A DNA stretch of 64,000 nucleotides from Methylobacterium hispanicum (GCF_022179285.1 NZ_BPQO01000019.1:61070-125069), one strand, 5' to 3'. Counted from the first letter of the stretch, positions 34,910 to 44,066 are shown. The notes: a model not told the origin generated them from the sequence alone. Made by a program: numbers and translations.

Positions 34910-36196
34910 TCAGCGTCCGGTCGCGGAGCGCCGTGATCGCCCGAGCGATGGCGCGGGTGCTGCGGAGGGACGGACCTCGCGGCGTTCGGCCGGCCGCGGG
35001 CGGGCGGGGTCGGACGCCGCGAGAACCTGCCGGTAGGCCGCGTGGGCCTTGGCGGCGGCCGCCGCCCAGGTGAAGCCGTCCGCCACGCGCGCGCGGGCCT
35101 GGAGGCCCATCCGGCGCAGCCGCGCGCGGTCCTGCACGAGGCGCTCGATCGCCGCGGCGAGCGCGGCGGCGTCGTTCGGCGGCACGAGCTGCCCGCAGCC
35201 CGGGTCGATCTGGTAGGGGATCCCGCCGACCGCGGAGGCGAGCACCGGCACGCCCTGCGCCATCGCCTCGAACACCACGAGAGGCAGGGTGTCGGCGAGG
35301 GTCGGGAAGACGAAGAGGTCCGCCCTGCGCATCAGCGCCCCGACCTCCGCATCCGAGAGCCGGCCGGTCACCACCACCCGCTGATCGGGCGGCAGCGCCC
35401 CGGTGAGGCCCGCATAGTCGATCTCGGCTCTCCGCTCGCCCCCGACGACGAGATGGACGGGGCGCCGCAAGATCCGCAGGCTCCTGAGGAGGACCGGCAG
35501 GCCCTTGTTGGGCGTGTGGTTTGCCAGGAACATCAGGGTCGGGGGGCCGTCCGGGTCGGGCTCGGGCAGCGCGAAGCGGGCGAGGAGCGCGGCGTCCTCG
35601 GCGGGGTCGGCGGGCGCCGGGACGGCGACGCCGTTCGGCACCACCTCCAGCAGCCCCTCGCGGAAGCCCATGGCCCGCACGATGTCGAAATCGGCCGGCG
35701 ACAGGGCGAGGATCCCGGCGGCGCCGCGCACGGCCTCGGCCACCGGCGCGTGGACGAGGCTGCGCCACGCCGCCCGGCGGACCGGCCCGAACCCGTAGAT
35801 GGCGCCGCCGTTGGCGACCTCGTTGAAGCCGTGGGTCGAGATCACGTAGGGCACGCCCGCCGCCCGGGCGGCGCGGGCGATCCGGGCCATCTCCAGGGCC
35901 GGCATCGGGTTGTGCAGGTGCAGGAGGTCGTAGCCCGCGACCCGCCCGGGGATGTCCGAGCGGTAGAACAGGGAGCGGTAGCGGTTCGGCAGGCGCGACC
36001 AGGGCAGGCCCGGCGGCAGACCCGTGCGGACGGGCACGCGCCCGCAGGGCCCGGGCTCCTCCGGGGTTCCCATCATGCTGGCAACGTCGACGCGGCAATG
36101 CGCCTGAAGCGCCGCGCTCAGCATCTCCCCCGCCCTCGCCCCGCCGCTGACGGACATGTGGGGCGGCACCACGATCGCCGAGAGGACGCGGATCAT
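34910..36196 (-). CDS. glycosyltransferase family 4 (GT-B)
   Basis: 428 residues from ATG 36196. The acceptor half opens IRVLSAIVVPPHMSVSGGARAGEML and includes LLHLHNPMPALEMAR and STHGFNEVANGGAIYG. The donor half has EVVPNGV, LMFLANHTPNKGLPVLLRSL, and ADLFVFPTLADTLPLVVFEAMAQGVPVLAS, the ExxxxxxGxP signature of GT4 enzymes. It probably transfers mannose or another sugar to the EPS unit. A low-complexity tail of about 40 residues follows the fold. The 252-bp gap to the Crp gene downstream holds a 10-codon ORF with a GGAGG box (34788-34820) that I do not count as a gene. Confidence 0.9.
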   Translation of the reverse strand: MIRVLSAIVVPPHMSVSGGARAGEMLSAALQAHCRVDVASMMGTPEEPGPCGRVPVRTGLPPGLPWSRLPNRYRSLFYRSDIPGRVAGYDLLHLHNPMPALEMARIARAARAAGVPYVISTHGFNEVANGGAIYGFGPVRRAAWRSLVHAPVAEAVRGAAGILALSPADFDIVRAMGFREGLLEVVPNGVAVPAPADPAEDAALLARFALPEPDPDGPPTLMFLANHTPNKGLPVLLRSLRILRRPVHLVVGGERRAEIDYAGLTGALPPDQRVVVTGRLSDAEVGALMRRADLFVFPTLADTLPLVVFEAMAQGVPVLASAVGGIPYQIDPGCGQLVPPNDAAALAAAIERLVQDRARLRRMGLQARARVADGFTWAAAAAKAHAAYRQVLAASDPARPRPAERREVRPSAAPAPSLGRSRRSATGR

Positions 36197-36250
36197 CGGG
36201 CGTTTCCTCGTGTTGGGGCTGTTGCTCGGTCGTTCGGTGAGGCCGGCGGG

Positions 36251-36278
36251 CCCCACTCCCCGCGTTCGGGGAGTGGGG
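36251..36278. repeat. perfect 12-bp GC palindrome
   Basis: CCCCACTCCCCG, loop CGTT and the exact complement, between the mannose-1-phosphate guanylyltransferase stop and the glycosyltransferase start. It may be a terminator or processing hairpin, and resembles the 7077 palindrome. Confidence 0.55.
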
Positions 36279-36336
36279 TGATCCGAACCTCGACGCGGTC
36301 GCGCGGGTCCTGGCCGAGGTGGTCCTCGCTCGCCCC

Positions 36337-37746
36337 TCACACCCGCGCGTAGACGTCCTCGATGCGCACGATGTCGTCCTCGCCGAGGTAGCTGCCGTGC
36401 TGCACCTCGATGATCTCGACGGGGGTGTTGCCGAAATTCTCCAGGCGGTGGACCGCTCCGAGGGGGATATGGGCGTGCTGGTTCGGCCCGAGTTCGCGCA
36501 CCTCGTCGCCCACGGTGACGCGGGCATGGCCCGCGACCACCACCCAGTGCTCGGCCCGGTGGCGGTGCTTCTGGAGCGAGAGGCGCCCGCTCGGCCGCAC
36601 GCAGATGCGCTTGACCTGGAAGCTCGATCCCGCCTCGATCACCTCGTACCAGCCCCAGGGCCGGTTGACCCGCGGATGGTGCTCGGCCTCCGGTCGCCCC
36701 CGGCCGCGCAGGGCGGCGACGATCTCCTTGACCTCGCCTGTGCGGCGGCGGTCGGCCACCAGGATCGCGTCGCCGCTCGACACCACGACCACGTCCTGCA
36801 GCCCGAGCACCGAGGTCAGCGGCCCGTCGCTCGCCACGTAGCAGCCGCGGGCGTCGCGCAACTCGGTCGGCCCCCGCGCGACGTTGCCGTCGGAATCGCT
36901 CTCGCCGAGCGCCCAGAGGGCGTCCCAGCTGCCGACGTCGGACCAGCCGCAGGCCAGCGGAACCAGGGCCGCGAGCCGCGTGTGCTCGAAGACCGCGTAG
37001 TCGATCGATTGCGCGCGGGCGCGCCCGAAGGCCTCGGGCTCGAGCGTCGCAGCGCCGATCTCGCGCCGCGCCCCCGCCACCGCGGCGGCGACGGCCGCGC
37101 AGGTCGCCGGATCGTGCCGCTCGTACTCGCCGATCAGGGCTCCGGCGCGGAACAGGAAGTTGCCGGCGTTCCAGAGGTAGCCCTCGCGGATGTAGCGGGC
37201 GGCGAGCGCGGCTTCGGGCTTCTCGGCGAAGCGCAGCACGGCGCGGGCGCCCGCCGCGATCTCGGGCCCGGCCTGGATGTAGCCGTAGGCGGTGGAGGGA
37301 TGCGTCGGCACCACCCCGAAGGTGACGAGATGACCGTTCGCCACGGCGCCGAGCCCGTCCCGCACGGCCTCATGGAACAGGGCCTCGCCCTGGATCGCCT
37401 GGTCGGAGGCCAGGACGAGCACGGGCGTGTCCGGATCCTCGCGGGCGATCTCGTGGGCGCCGGCCAGGATCGCCGGCCCGGAATCGCGCCCCTGCGGCTC
37501 GATCAGGATGTCGGCCTCGATGCCGATCTCGGCGAGCTGCTCCTCCACGAGGTAGCGGTGCAGCGCGTTGGTGACGACGAGCGGGCGTAAGGAGAAGCCC
37601 GGCCGCGCCACCCGCAGCACGCTCTGCTGGAAGGTCGAGCGCTCGCCGATCAGGATGGCGAACTGCTTCGGCAGCGCGGCGCGCGAGACCGGCCAGAGCC
37701 GGGTGCCGTTGCCGCCGCAGAGGATGAGCGGCCTGATCTCGGTCAT
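36337..37746 (-). CDS. manC: mannose-1-phosphate guanylyltransferase/mannose-6-phosphate isomerase
   Basis: Bifunctional type II enzyme, 469 residues: makes mannose-6-P from fructose-6-P and GDP-mannose from mannose-1-P. The N-terminal nucleotidyltransferase has PLILCGGNGTRLWPVSRAALPKQF near residue 6 (consensus GGxGTRLWPxSR..PKQF) and the later FAEKPEAALA. The C-terminal cupin isomerase domain (about 355-469) has RPWGWYEVIE, LQKHRHRAEHWVVVAGHA and NQHAHIPLGAVHRLEN with the metal His residues. It supplies GDP-mannose for the GME-like protein and glycosyltransferases. It is 79 bp downstream of the export gene. Confidence 0.95.
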   Translation of the reverse strand: MTEIRPLILCGGNGTRLWPVSRAALPKQFAILIGERSTFQQSVLRVARPGFSLRPLVVTNALHRYLVEEQLAEIGIEADILIEPQGRDSGPAILAGAHEIAREDPDTPVLVLASDQAIQGEALFHEAVRDGLGAVANGHLVTFGVVPTHPSTAYGYIQAGPEIAAGARAVLRFAEKPEAALAARYIREGYLWNAGNFLFRAGALIGEYERHDPATCAAVAAAVAGARREIGAATLEPEAFGRARAQSIDYAVFEHTRLAALVPLACGWSDVGSWDALWALGESDSDGNVARGPTELRDARGCYVASDGPLTSVLGLQDVVVVSSGDAILVADRRRTGEVKEIVAALRGRGRPEAEHHPRVNRPWGWYEVIEAGSSFQVKRICVRPSGRLSLQKHRHRAEHWVVVAGHARVTVGDEVRELGPNQHAHIPLGAVHRLENFGNTPVEIIEVQHGSYLGEDDIVRIEDVYARV

Positions 37747-37825
37747 GATGCCTCTCCGATGATCGCTGGTGTTCGAGTTTCAGTTGGATCCCGTGCCGGA
37801 GCCGGAGCCGGAGCCGCGGCGCGCC

Positions 37826-39133
37826 TCAGCGCGTCCCGGCCGCGGCGATCTGCCCCGCGACCTGCCCGGCGGGCTCCAGGGCCGCCTGGGCCGCCCGCGC
37901 CGGCGGCTCGCGCCGGACCTCGACGATGTCGCCCGGCATCAGGGCCGCCCGCTCGTCGGCCTCGAAGGTCTCGGGGTTGCCGTCCCGGAGGCGGGTGATG
38001 AAGACCTTGCGGGCGAGGCTGCCCTGCTGCGCCAGCGTTCCGAGCGCGCCGCCGGCCTGGAGCCGGGCCTCGCGGATCTCGCGGGCGCTCGGGAGTTGCG
38101 TCTCGATCTCGTTGAGCCGCCCGGTCACGTCCTGCAGGTCGGCCATCACCCGGCGGCGATAGGCCTCGACCGTGTCCTGGATGCGCAGCGCGAGGTCGCC
38201 GATGGCGAGATCGAGCCGGGCGAGGTCCGCGTTGAGGCGCGCGATCGCGGCCTTGTTGCGGGCTTCCTCGCGGGCGAACTCGATGCCCTGGTAGCGCCGG
38301 GCCAGCCCGCTCGCCATCAGCTTCTCGTAATCCTCCATGTGCGCCTGGATCAGGCGCAGCTGCGTCTCCTCGGAGGCGCGCTGGGCCTGGACGCCCGTGA
38401 TCTCGCTCTCGAGCCGCGGCTTCTGCGCCCGCAGCAGGTCGAGCGACTGGTCCAGCGCGCCGCGCTGGCCCTTCAGGATCTCGCGTTCCTCGACGAGCGC
38501 GGCGGTCAGCCGGGGGTCGCCGTCCATCCCGGGGGGCGGCTCGAAGGCGTCCTTGTCCCGGCGCTGCGCCTCCAGGCGGGCGCGGCGCACGGTGAGCAGC
38601 CTGCGGTTGGCCTCCAGCACCCGCACCCGCTCGTCCGCGGCGAGGAAATCCGTGCGCTGGCCGAGCTGCACCTGCTGCGGCTCGGCGAAGCCGCCCGCGA
38701 GGGCGATGCCGCTCAGCACCGAGGCGCCGTACCGGAAGGGGAAGCTGCCGGGCGAGCGCACGTCGCCGAGCACGTAGAAGGGCCGCATCTCGGTGACGCG
38801 CAGGGAGACGACGGGCTGCTGCAGGAAGCCGTCGGCGAGCCGCTCGACCACCCGCGCCTGCGCGTCCGGCAGCGTCATGCCCCCGACCGCGACCTCGCCG
38901 ACCAGCGGCAGGAACAGGTGGCCGCCGCCGCCGACGGTGTACTCGCCGGTCAGCTCCGCCTGGCCGAACACCGAGACGTTGACCCGGTCCCCCGGGCCGA
39001 GCCGGTAGCTCGCGTCCTGCGCGGCTGCGGCGACCGTCAGCCCGAATGCCAGCAGGGGCGGCAGCGCTGGCCCGAGCAGGGTCCGCAGGCGGAGCCTCGA
39101 CTGGATCGGGGGTCGGGTGGGCGTGCCGGTCAT
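37826..39133 (-). CDS. outer-membrane polysaccharide export (OPX) protein, ExoF-like
   Basis: 435 residues from ATG 39133. The signal peptide ends ...LLAFGLTVAAAAQ. The poly-export domain is YRLGPGDRVNVSVFGQAELTGEYTVGGGGHLFLPLVGEV. An SLBB domain follows (RPFYVLGDVRSPGSFPFRYG). A long periplasmic coiled coil fills about 190-370 and a short SLBB-like end (EADERAALMPGDIVEV) closes the protein. No lipobox is evident. The architecture matches ExoF of rhizobial succinoglycan export, whose partner would be the Wzc-like protein encoded at 22.9 kb. Another possible start, ATG 39142, is too close to the AGGAG box. Confidence 0.9.
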   Translation of the reverse strand: MTGTPTRPPIQSRLRLRTLLGPALPPLLAFGLTVAAAAQDASYRLGPGDRVNVSVFGQAELTGEYTVGGGGHLFLPLVGEVAVGGMTLPDAQARVVERLADGFLQQPVVSLRVTEMRPFYVLGDVRSPGSFPFRYGASVLSGIALAGGFAEPQQVQLGQRTDFLAADERVRVLEANRRLLTVRRARLEAQRRDKDAFEPPPGMDGDPRLTAALVEEREILKGQRGALDQSLDLLRAQKPRLESEITGVQAQRASEETQLRLIQAHMEDYEKLMASGLARRYQGIEFAREEARNKAAIARLNADLARLDLAIGDLALRIQDTVEAYRRRVMADLQDVTGRLNEIETQLPSAREIREARLQAGGALGTLAQQGSLARKVFITRLRDGNPETFEADERAALMPGDIVEVRREPPARAAQAALEPAGQVAGQIAAAGTR

Positions 39134-39506
39134 GCGCCTCATCTCTCCTGGCCCGGGGCGTCGGCCCATGAGCGGGCCGGGCCCGGCAGGTCCGGACCGA
39201 GGCGGATCCTAGTCGGCACGCCTCTCGCGGTGCCCGCGCCCTTCGGATGAGGGGGCGGACGCGATCGGATTACCTCCGGCGCCGATACAGTCGAGCTGCG
39301 TCGAAGTACGGATACCGTTCCGTGATTTCGGTCATGAACAGGCCGTTCGTCAGTATTACCGCCGAAGCTGTTCGCATCGCTCCCGGCTCCGCCGGATGCT
39401 CCGTTGTCGCGGTGCAGCGCCCCGCTCCATTGTCCCGGTACATCCGGACGGGGCGCGACGCGCTTCCGGAGCGGTGAACCCGACAGTGGGACGAGGGATA
39501 TCCGGC
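39134..39506. other. divergent promoter region between export and UXS genes
   Basis: About 370 bp separating the minus-strand export gene from the plus-strand decarboxylase gene. It has a lower-GC stretch (39265-39380) with TACCGTTCC and GTCAGTATTACC. I see no gene, no convincing -35/-10 pair and no long palindrome. It presumably holds both promoters. Confidence 0.5.
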
Positions 39507-40496
39507 ATGAAGCGGATCTTGGTGACGGGCGGGGCCGGCTTCATCGGCTCGCACCTGTGCGAGCGGCTGCTGGGGCAGGGGCACGAGGTGCTCTGCGTGG
39601 ACAACTTCTTCACCGGCTCGCGGGCGAACTGCGAGCCGATGCTCGGCAACCCGCGCTTCGAGCTGATGCGCCACGACGTGACCTTCCCGATCTACGTGGA
39701 GGTGGACGAGATCTACAATCTCGCCTGCCCGGCCTCACCGATCCACTACCAGCGCGACCCGGTCCAGACCACGAAGACCAGCGTCATGGGCGCGATCAAC
39801 GTGCTGGGGCTCGCCAAACGCCTGAAGGTCCGCGTGCTCCAGGCCTCGACCTCGGAGGTCTACGGCGACCCGGACGTGCACCCGCAGCCCGAGAGCTACT
39901 GCGGTTCGGTCAACATCGCGGGACCGCGCGCCTGCTACGACGAGGGCAAGCGCTGCGCCGAGACGCTGTTCCACGATTACCGGCGCCAGCACGGGATGTC
40001 GGTGCGCGTCGCGCGCATCTTCAACACCTACGGCCCGAACATGCACCCCCAGGACGGGCGCGTGGTCTCCAACTTCATCATCCAGGCGCTCAAGGGCGAG
40101 CCCATCACCATCTACGGCGACGGCTCGCAGACGCGCTCGTTCTGCTACGTGGACGACCTCGTCGAGGGTCTGATGCGGCTGATGGCGGTCGATGCGCATC
40201 CGGGCGACGTGGTGAACCTCGGCAACCCGGTCGAGACGAGCGTGCTGGCGCTCGCCCGGCGCGTGGTCGAGCTCTGCGACTCGCCCTCGACGATCACCTG
40301 CCATCCCCTGCCGCAGGACGATCCGCGGCGGCGCTGCCCGGACATTGCCCGCGCGCGCGCGGCCCTGCACTGGTCGCCGCGCGTCGATCTCGACACGGGG
40401 CTTGCCCGCACCATCGCGTATTTCGAGGGGCTGCTGGCGCGCCAGGACGGGTCCGTCCTGCCGCTCGGACAGGGCCGGCGGACCATCCCCGCATGA
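39507..40496 (+). CDS. uxs: UDP-glucuronate decarboxylase (UDP-xylose synthase)
   Basis: Extended SDR of 329 residues from ATG 39507. It converts UDP-glucuronate to UDP-xylose with NAD. Blocks are ILVTGGAGFIGSHLCERL, DNFFTGSRANCEP, the family hallmark NLACPASPIHYQRDPVQTTKTSV, ASTSEVYGDPDVHPQPESY, GPRACYDEGKRCAETL with the Tyr/Lys pair, and RIFNTYGPNMHPQDGRVVSNFI. It overlaps the following glycosyltransferase as ATGA. It provides xylose for the EPS; UDP-glucuronate must come from a dehydrogenase not in this window. Confidence 0.96.
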   Translation: MKRILVTGGAGFIGSHLCERLLGQGHEVLCVDNFFTGSRANCEPMLGNPRFELMRHDVTFPIYVEVDEIYNLACPASPIHYQRDPVQTTKTSVMGAINVLGLAKRLKVRVLQASTSEVYGDPDVHPQPESYCGSVNIAGPRACYDEGKRCAETLFHDYRRQHGMSVRVARIFNTYGPNMHPQDGRVVSNFIIQALKGEPITIYGDGSQTRSFCYVDDLVEGLMRLMAVDAHPGDVVNLGNPVETSVLALARRVVELCDSPSTITCHPLPQDDPRRRCPDIARARAALHWSPRVDLDTGLARTIAYFEGLLARQDGSVLPLGQGRRTIPA

Positions 40497-41332
40497 GCCC
40501 GCAGGCTCCTCCCCGCGCGCGCTGGCTCGGGCCCCGGGCCCCGGTCCTCGGCCTCGGCGTCAGCGCGATCACCTTCCGGGACGCGCTCGACGCGCTCGAC
40601 GCCTTCGTGCGCGCGCGCCGGCCGCACTACGTCTGCATCACGGGCGTACACGGCGTCATCGAGAGCCGGTCCGACCCGCAGCTCAGGGCGATCCACGAGG
40701 CGGCCGCCCTCGTCACGCCGGATGGCATGCCGCTCGTCTTCATGGCCAACCGGCTCGGCTTCGGCCCGGTCGAGCGGGTCTACGGGCCCGACCTGATGCG
40801 GGCGGTCTGCAGCGACTCGCCCCGGCGCGGCTACCGGCACTTCCTCTACGGCGGCGCGCCGGGCGTGGCCGAGGGGCTCGCCGAGGTCCTGCGCCGACGC
40901 TACGCCGGCATCGCGGTGGTCGGCACGCACTGCCCGCCCTTCCGGCCGCTCACCGACGCCGAGGACGCGGCCGTCGTCGCCGAGATCAACGCGGCCAAGC
41001 CCGACATCGTCTGGGTGGGGCTGAGCACGCCGAAGCAGGAGCGCTGGATGTCGGCCCATCTCGGGCGGATCGACGCGCCCGTGATGATCGGCGTCGGCGC
41101 CGCCTTCGACTTCCTGGCCGGCACCAAGCGGCAGGCGCCGCGCTGGATGCAGCGCAGCGGGCTCGAGTGGCTGTTCCGGCTCGCCACCGAGCCCCGGCGT
41201 CTCGCGCGCCGCTACGCCAGCATCGTGCCGCGCTTCCTCCTGCTCGCGGGCCTCCAACTCGCCCGCCACGCGCTCGCCGGATCCCGGCGCGGCGGACGGC
41301 GCGATCCCGAGCACGGACCGGCGCGGGGCTGA
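40493..41332 (+). CDS. WecG/TagA/CpsF family glycosyltransferase (GT26)
   Basis: 279 residues from ATG 40493, translationally coupled with UXS. The N-terminal motif AITFRDALDALDAFV, the active-site block TPDGMPLVFMANRLG (Thr/Asp), YGPDLMRAVC, and GLSTPKQERWMSAHLG are the classical family signature. GT26 enzymes transfer N-acetyl-mannosamine(uronate) or glucose-like sugars onto the lipid-linked first sugar. The C-terminal RLATEPRRLARRYASIVPRFLL is the expected membrane-associated tail. Confidence 0.93.
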   Translation: MSPQAPPRARWLGPRAPVLGLGVSAITFRDALDALDAFVRARRPHYVCITGVHGVIESRSDPQLRAIHEAAALVTPDGMPLVFMANRLGFGPVERVYGPDLMRAVCSDSPRRGYRHFLYGGAPGVAEGLAEVLRRRYAGIAVVGTHCPPFRPLTDAEDAAVVAEINAAKPDIVWVGLSTPKQERWMSAHLGRIDAPVMIGVGAAFDFLAGTKRQAPRWMQRSGLEWLFRLATEPRRLARRYASIVPRFLLLAGLQLARHALAGSRRGGRRDPEHGPARG

Positions 41333-41389
41333 GGCGCGGCCACCCGCGCCGCCCCGCAACACAGCGACAGATCGCCCCGAGGGCCCGTC

Positions 41390-42865
41390 ATGGACACGAC
41401 CGAGACCGTCGCCACCGCGATCGAGCTGAGCGGGCGCGCAGCCCCAGACCGCGCCGCGCGGCGCGCGCGAAGCCGCTGCGCCCTCGTCGCGGCGGCGCTG
41501 ATCCTCGGCGACGCCGCGGCGGCGCTCGCCGCCGGCGCCGCCCTGGCGCTGGGATGGGCCGCCCTCTCGGGCACCCCCGTGGGCAGGACCGCGCTGCTCG
41601 CCGGCCCGCTCCCGCTCCCGGTCTTCTGCGTGCTTCCGATCTTCGCCGCGCTCGGGCTCTACGCGGTCTACGGCCCGAGCCCGCCCGAGCGGCTCCGGCT
41701 GCGCGCCCTCGGCGTCGCCGTCTACCTGATCGGCTGTCTCCTGGTGACGGGGGCCGCGCCGGCGGCGCCGCTCCTCGGGCAGGTCGCGGCGGCGGGGCTC
41801 CTCCTCGTGCTCGCCGGCTTCTACGGCGAGGCGGCGGTGCGCGCCGTCCTGATCCGCCGAGCCGCCTGGGGCGCGCCGACCGTGATCGTCGGCGCCGACG
41901 CCCACGCGCAGGCGCTCGCCCGGACCCTGCTGGCCCAGCCCGAACTCGGCCTGCGGCCGATCGGCTACCTGACCGACCCGGCCCGGCCCGCCGACGCCGC
42001 GACGGCCCGCACGGGCCCCCCCCTGCCCCATCTCGGCCGCCTCGACGCCGTCTGCGGCGTCGCCGCGGAGGTCGCGGTGTTCGCCTCCTGCGCCGACCTC
42101 GCGCAGCACGAGGGCCGGCTCGGCCGGCTGCCGTTCGGCCGGGTCGTGCTCGCCCAGCAGATCCAGGACCTCCAGAACATGTGGATGCAGGTCCGGCCGC
42201 TCGGCGACGCCATCGGGCTCGAGATCCGGCGCGAGCTCTACCGGCCGCGCAACCTCCTGCTCAAGCGCCTGCTCGACGGGGTGCTGGCCGGCATCGGCCT
42301 GATCCTGCTCCTGCCGCTGATCGCCGTCCTCGCCGGGGCGATCCGCTGGATCGATCCGGGCAGCCCGTTCTACGCGCAGGTTCGCGTCGGCCGACACGGG
42401 CACCCGATCCGGGTCTGGAAGCTGCGCACCATGTACCGCGACGCGGAGGAGCGCCTTACCAAGCATCTCGCGACCGATCCCGCCGCCGCCGCCGAGTGGG
42501 CCCGCTTCTTCAAGCTGCGGGACGACCCGCGGGTGCTGCCCGGGCTAGGCCGCCTCCTGCGCCGCACCAGCCTGGACGAGCTGCCCCAGCTCTGGAACGT
42601 CCTGCGGGGCGACATGAGCCTCGTGGGCCCCCGCCCCTTCCCGGCCTATCACATGGACGGGTTCGAGCCGGCCTTCCGGGCGCTGCGCACCAGCGTTCCG
42701 CCGGGCCTGACCGGCCTGTGGCAGATCTCGGCCCGCAGCGACGGCGACCTCGCGGTCCAGCGCAGCCAGGACGGCTACTACATCCGCAACTGGTCGCTCT
42801 GGCTCGACCTCTACATCCTGCTGGCGACGATCCCCGCCGTCCTCTGCGCCCGCGGGGCGCGGTAG
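41390..42865 (+). CDS. exopolysaccharide polyprenyl glycosylphosphotransferase (WbaP/ExoY type)
   Basis: 491 residues. It initiates EPS repeat synthesis by putting a sugar-1-phosphate on undecaprenyl phosphate. The N-terminal half has four or five membrane helices, then a nucleotide-binding-like domain (PTVIVGADAHAQALARTLLAQPELGLRPIGYL). The C-terminal catalytic domain has KRLLDGVLAGIGLILLLPLIA, the reentrant helix, FYAQVRVGRHGHPIRVWKLRTM, and the DE motif SLDELPQLWNVLRGDMSLVGPRP. The end LTGLWQISARSD and YYIRNWSLWLDLYIL is typical of WbaP-like galactose/glucose transferases. It is the last gene of this plus-strand unit. Confidence 0.94.
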   Translation: MDTTETVATAIELSGRAAPDRAARRARSRCALVAAALILGDAAAALAAGAALALGWAALSGTPVGRTALLAGPLPLPVFCVLPIFAALGLYAVYGPSPPERLRLRALGVAVYLIGCLLVTGAAPAAPLLGQVAAAGLLLVLAGFYGEAAVRAVLIRRAAWGAPTVIVGADAHAQALARTLLAQPELGLRPIGYLTDPARPADAATARTGPPLPHLGRLDAVCGVAAEVAVFASCADLAQHEGRLGRLPFGRVVLAQQIQDLQNMWMQVRPLGDAIGLEIRRELYRPRNLLLKRLLDGVLAGIGLILLLPLIAVLAGAIRWIDPGSPFYAQVRVGRHGHPIRVWKLRTMYRDAEERLTKHLATDPAAAAEWARFFKLRDDPRVLPGLGRLLRRTSLDELPQLWNVLRGDMSLVGPRPFPAYHMDGFEPAFRALRTSVPPGLTGLWQISARSDGDLAVQRSQDGYYIRNWSLWLDLYILLATIPAVLCARGAR

Positions 42866-42883
42866 CGCGCGGGCCCCCTCGCA

Positions 42884-42916
42884 CGGGTCGGGCGATCGCG
42901 CGGGTCGGCCGATCGC
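42884..42916. repeat. tandem 16/17-bp repeat
   Basis: CGGGTCGGGCGATCGC, one base, then CGGGTCGGCCGATCGC: two copies with a single mismatch, starting 19 bp after the transferase stop. It lies at the start of a noncoding gap (42866-43304) that otherwise holds only the terminator at 43229-43254. Confidence 0.6.
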
Positions 42917-43228
42917 TCCGCGGCGCGCGCAGGCGTGTGCCCGCGGGGAAGCGCCGGATCCGCACCCGCGCTTCCGCCCCGGTGCGGGCCCGTACCATCC
43001 CCGCCCCCGTGGCCCCCGTCCGATTCGGGACGCGATCCCATCCCTCCCGGCCTGCCGAACTCGGCCGACCGGACGCCCGCGAAGCGGCGGATGCCTCGGA
43101 TCCATGCCGATCCGGGCCACGAACGTGCTGCGTCCGCGAGGCCGTCCCGCCCCGCCAATCCCGCTCCGCCGCGCGGGAGGCATCCCGCGTGTCCCGCCCT
43201 CGCCTTGAGCCGCCGAAGGCCGGCGCAA

Positions 43229-43254
43229 CGAAAAGGCGGCGCTTTCGCGCCGCC
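43229..43254 (-). terminator. intrinsic terminator of the LuxR-type gene
   Basis: On the minus strand GGCGGCGC-GAAA-GCGCCGCC forms an 8-bp perfect stem followed by TTTT (complement of 43231-43234). It is 51 bp downstream of the regulator's stop. This is the clearest rho-independent terminator in the window. Confidence 0.85.
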
Positions 43255-43304
43255 TCCCCGCTCGCCTTCCGCATCCGCGGCTGTCCGGAATGCCGCCCGG
43301 CGCC

Positions 43305-44066
43305 CTACTGCGCCGTCGGCCGGACCGGAAGGCGCGGGATGCCGTGCTTGAGGACCCAGACCGCGGCCTGCGTCCGGTTCTGGACGTTGATCTTGCGCAG
43401 GATGCCCTTCACGTGGATCTTCACCGTCGCCTCGGCGATGGCGAAGCGGCGCGCGATCAGCTTGTTCGACTGGCCGTCCGCGAGGCAGGACAGGATCTCG
43501 ATCTCCCTGTTGGAGAGCGCGCGCGCGCCCGGAGGCATCTCTGCCCCCGCGTTCTGGACCGAGAAGCGGACCGCCTGAGCGCCGTCGCCGCCCAGATGCG
43601 GCACCGCGCCCATCGGCATCACGATGTTGCCGCGCATCACCACGTTGAGCGACTTGATCAGGGCCACCGGCCGCGTGACGTGGTCGAGGCAGGCCTGGGC
43701 GCCCATCTCCAGCGCGTACCGGAAGGTCGTGGGGTCGCGCATGTCGGTGAGGACGACGATGCGGGCGCGCGGGAACATCGAGCGCAGGAGGCCGATCGTG
43801 CCGTCCGCCATCTGCGCGGGACCGAAATCCGTGAGCAGCACGAGGGCCGGGTCGCTGCCCGGGTCGATCTCCGCGGCCGTCTCGAGGCTGTCGAGGACCG
43901 CGTAGCCGTGCGCGTCGAGGATCCGGACGAGCCCGTCACGGGATAGCCCCGCCGCGCCGATGAGCAGTGTCGTGATGGTCGTCGCACCCGGATGCGGCCG
44001 CGCCTGCATCGGGAGGCGGGTCGCGCCACGTGCGGTTCCGTACTGGAAATCGATCATGCCCGGCAT
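43305..44066 (-). CDS. LuxR-type regulator with atypical receiver-like domain
   Basis: 253 residues from ATG 44066 (GGAG eight bases upstream). The C-terminal LuxR helix-turn-helix is clear: LSNREIEILSCLADGQSNKLIARRF and EATVKIHVKGILRKINVQNRTQAAVW. The N-terminal domain has receiver-like spacing (TTLLIGAAGLSRDGLVRIL, LVLLTDFGPAQ, ARIVVLTDM) but lacks the usual acidic pair at the first strand end. It keeps one Asp in LLTDFG and shows no clear conserved Lys at its expected place. It may be phosphorylation-independent. It lies next to the EPS genes and could regulate them. Confidence 0.88.
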   Translation of the reverse strand: MPGMIDFQYGTARGATRLPMQARPHPGATTITTLLIGAAGLSRDGLVRILDAHGYAVLDSLETAAEIDPGSDPALVLLTDFGPAQMADGTIGLLRSMFPRARIVVLTDMRDPTTFRYALEMGAQACLDHVTRPVALIKSLNVVMRGNIVMPMGAVPHLGGDGAQAVRFSVQNAGAEMPPGARALSNREIEILSCLADGQSNKLIARRFAIAEATVKIHVKGILRKINVQNRTQAAVWVLKHGIPRLPVRPTAQ

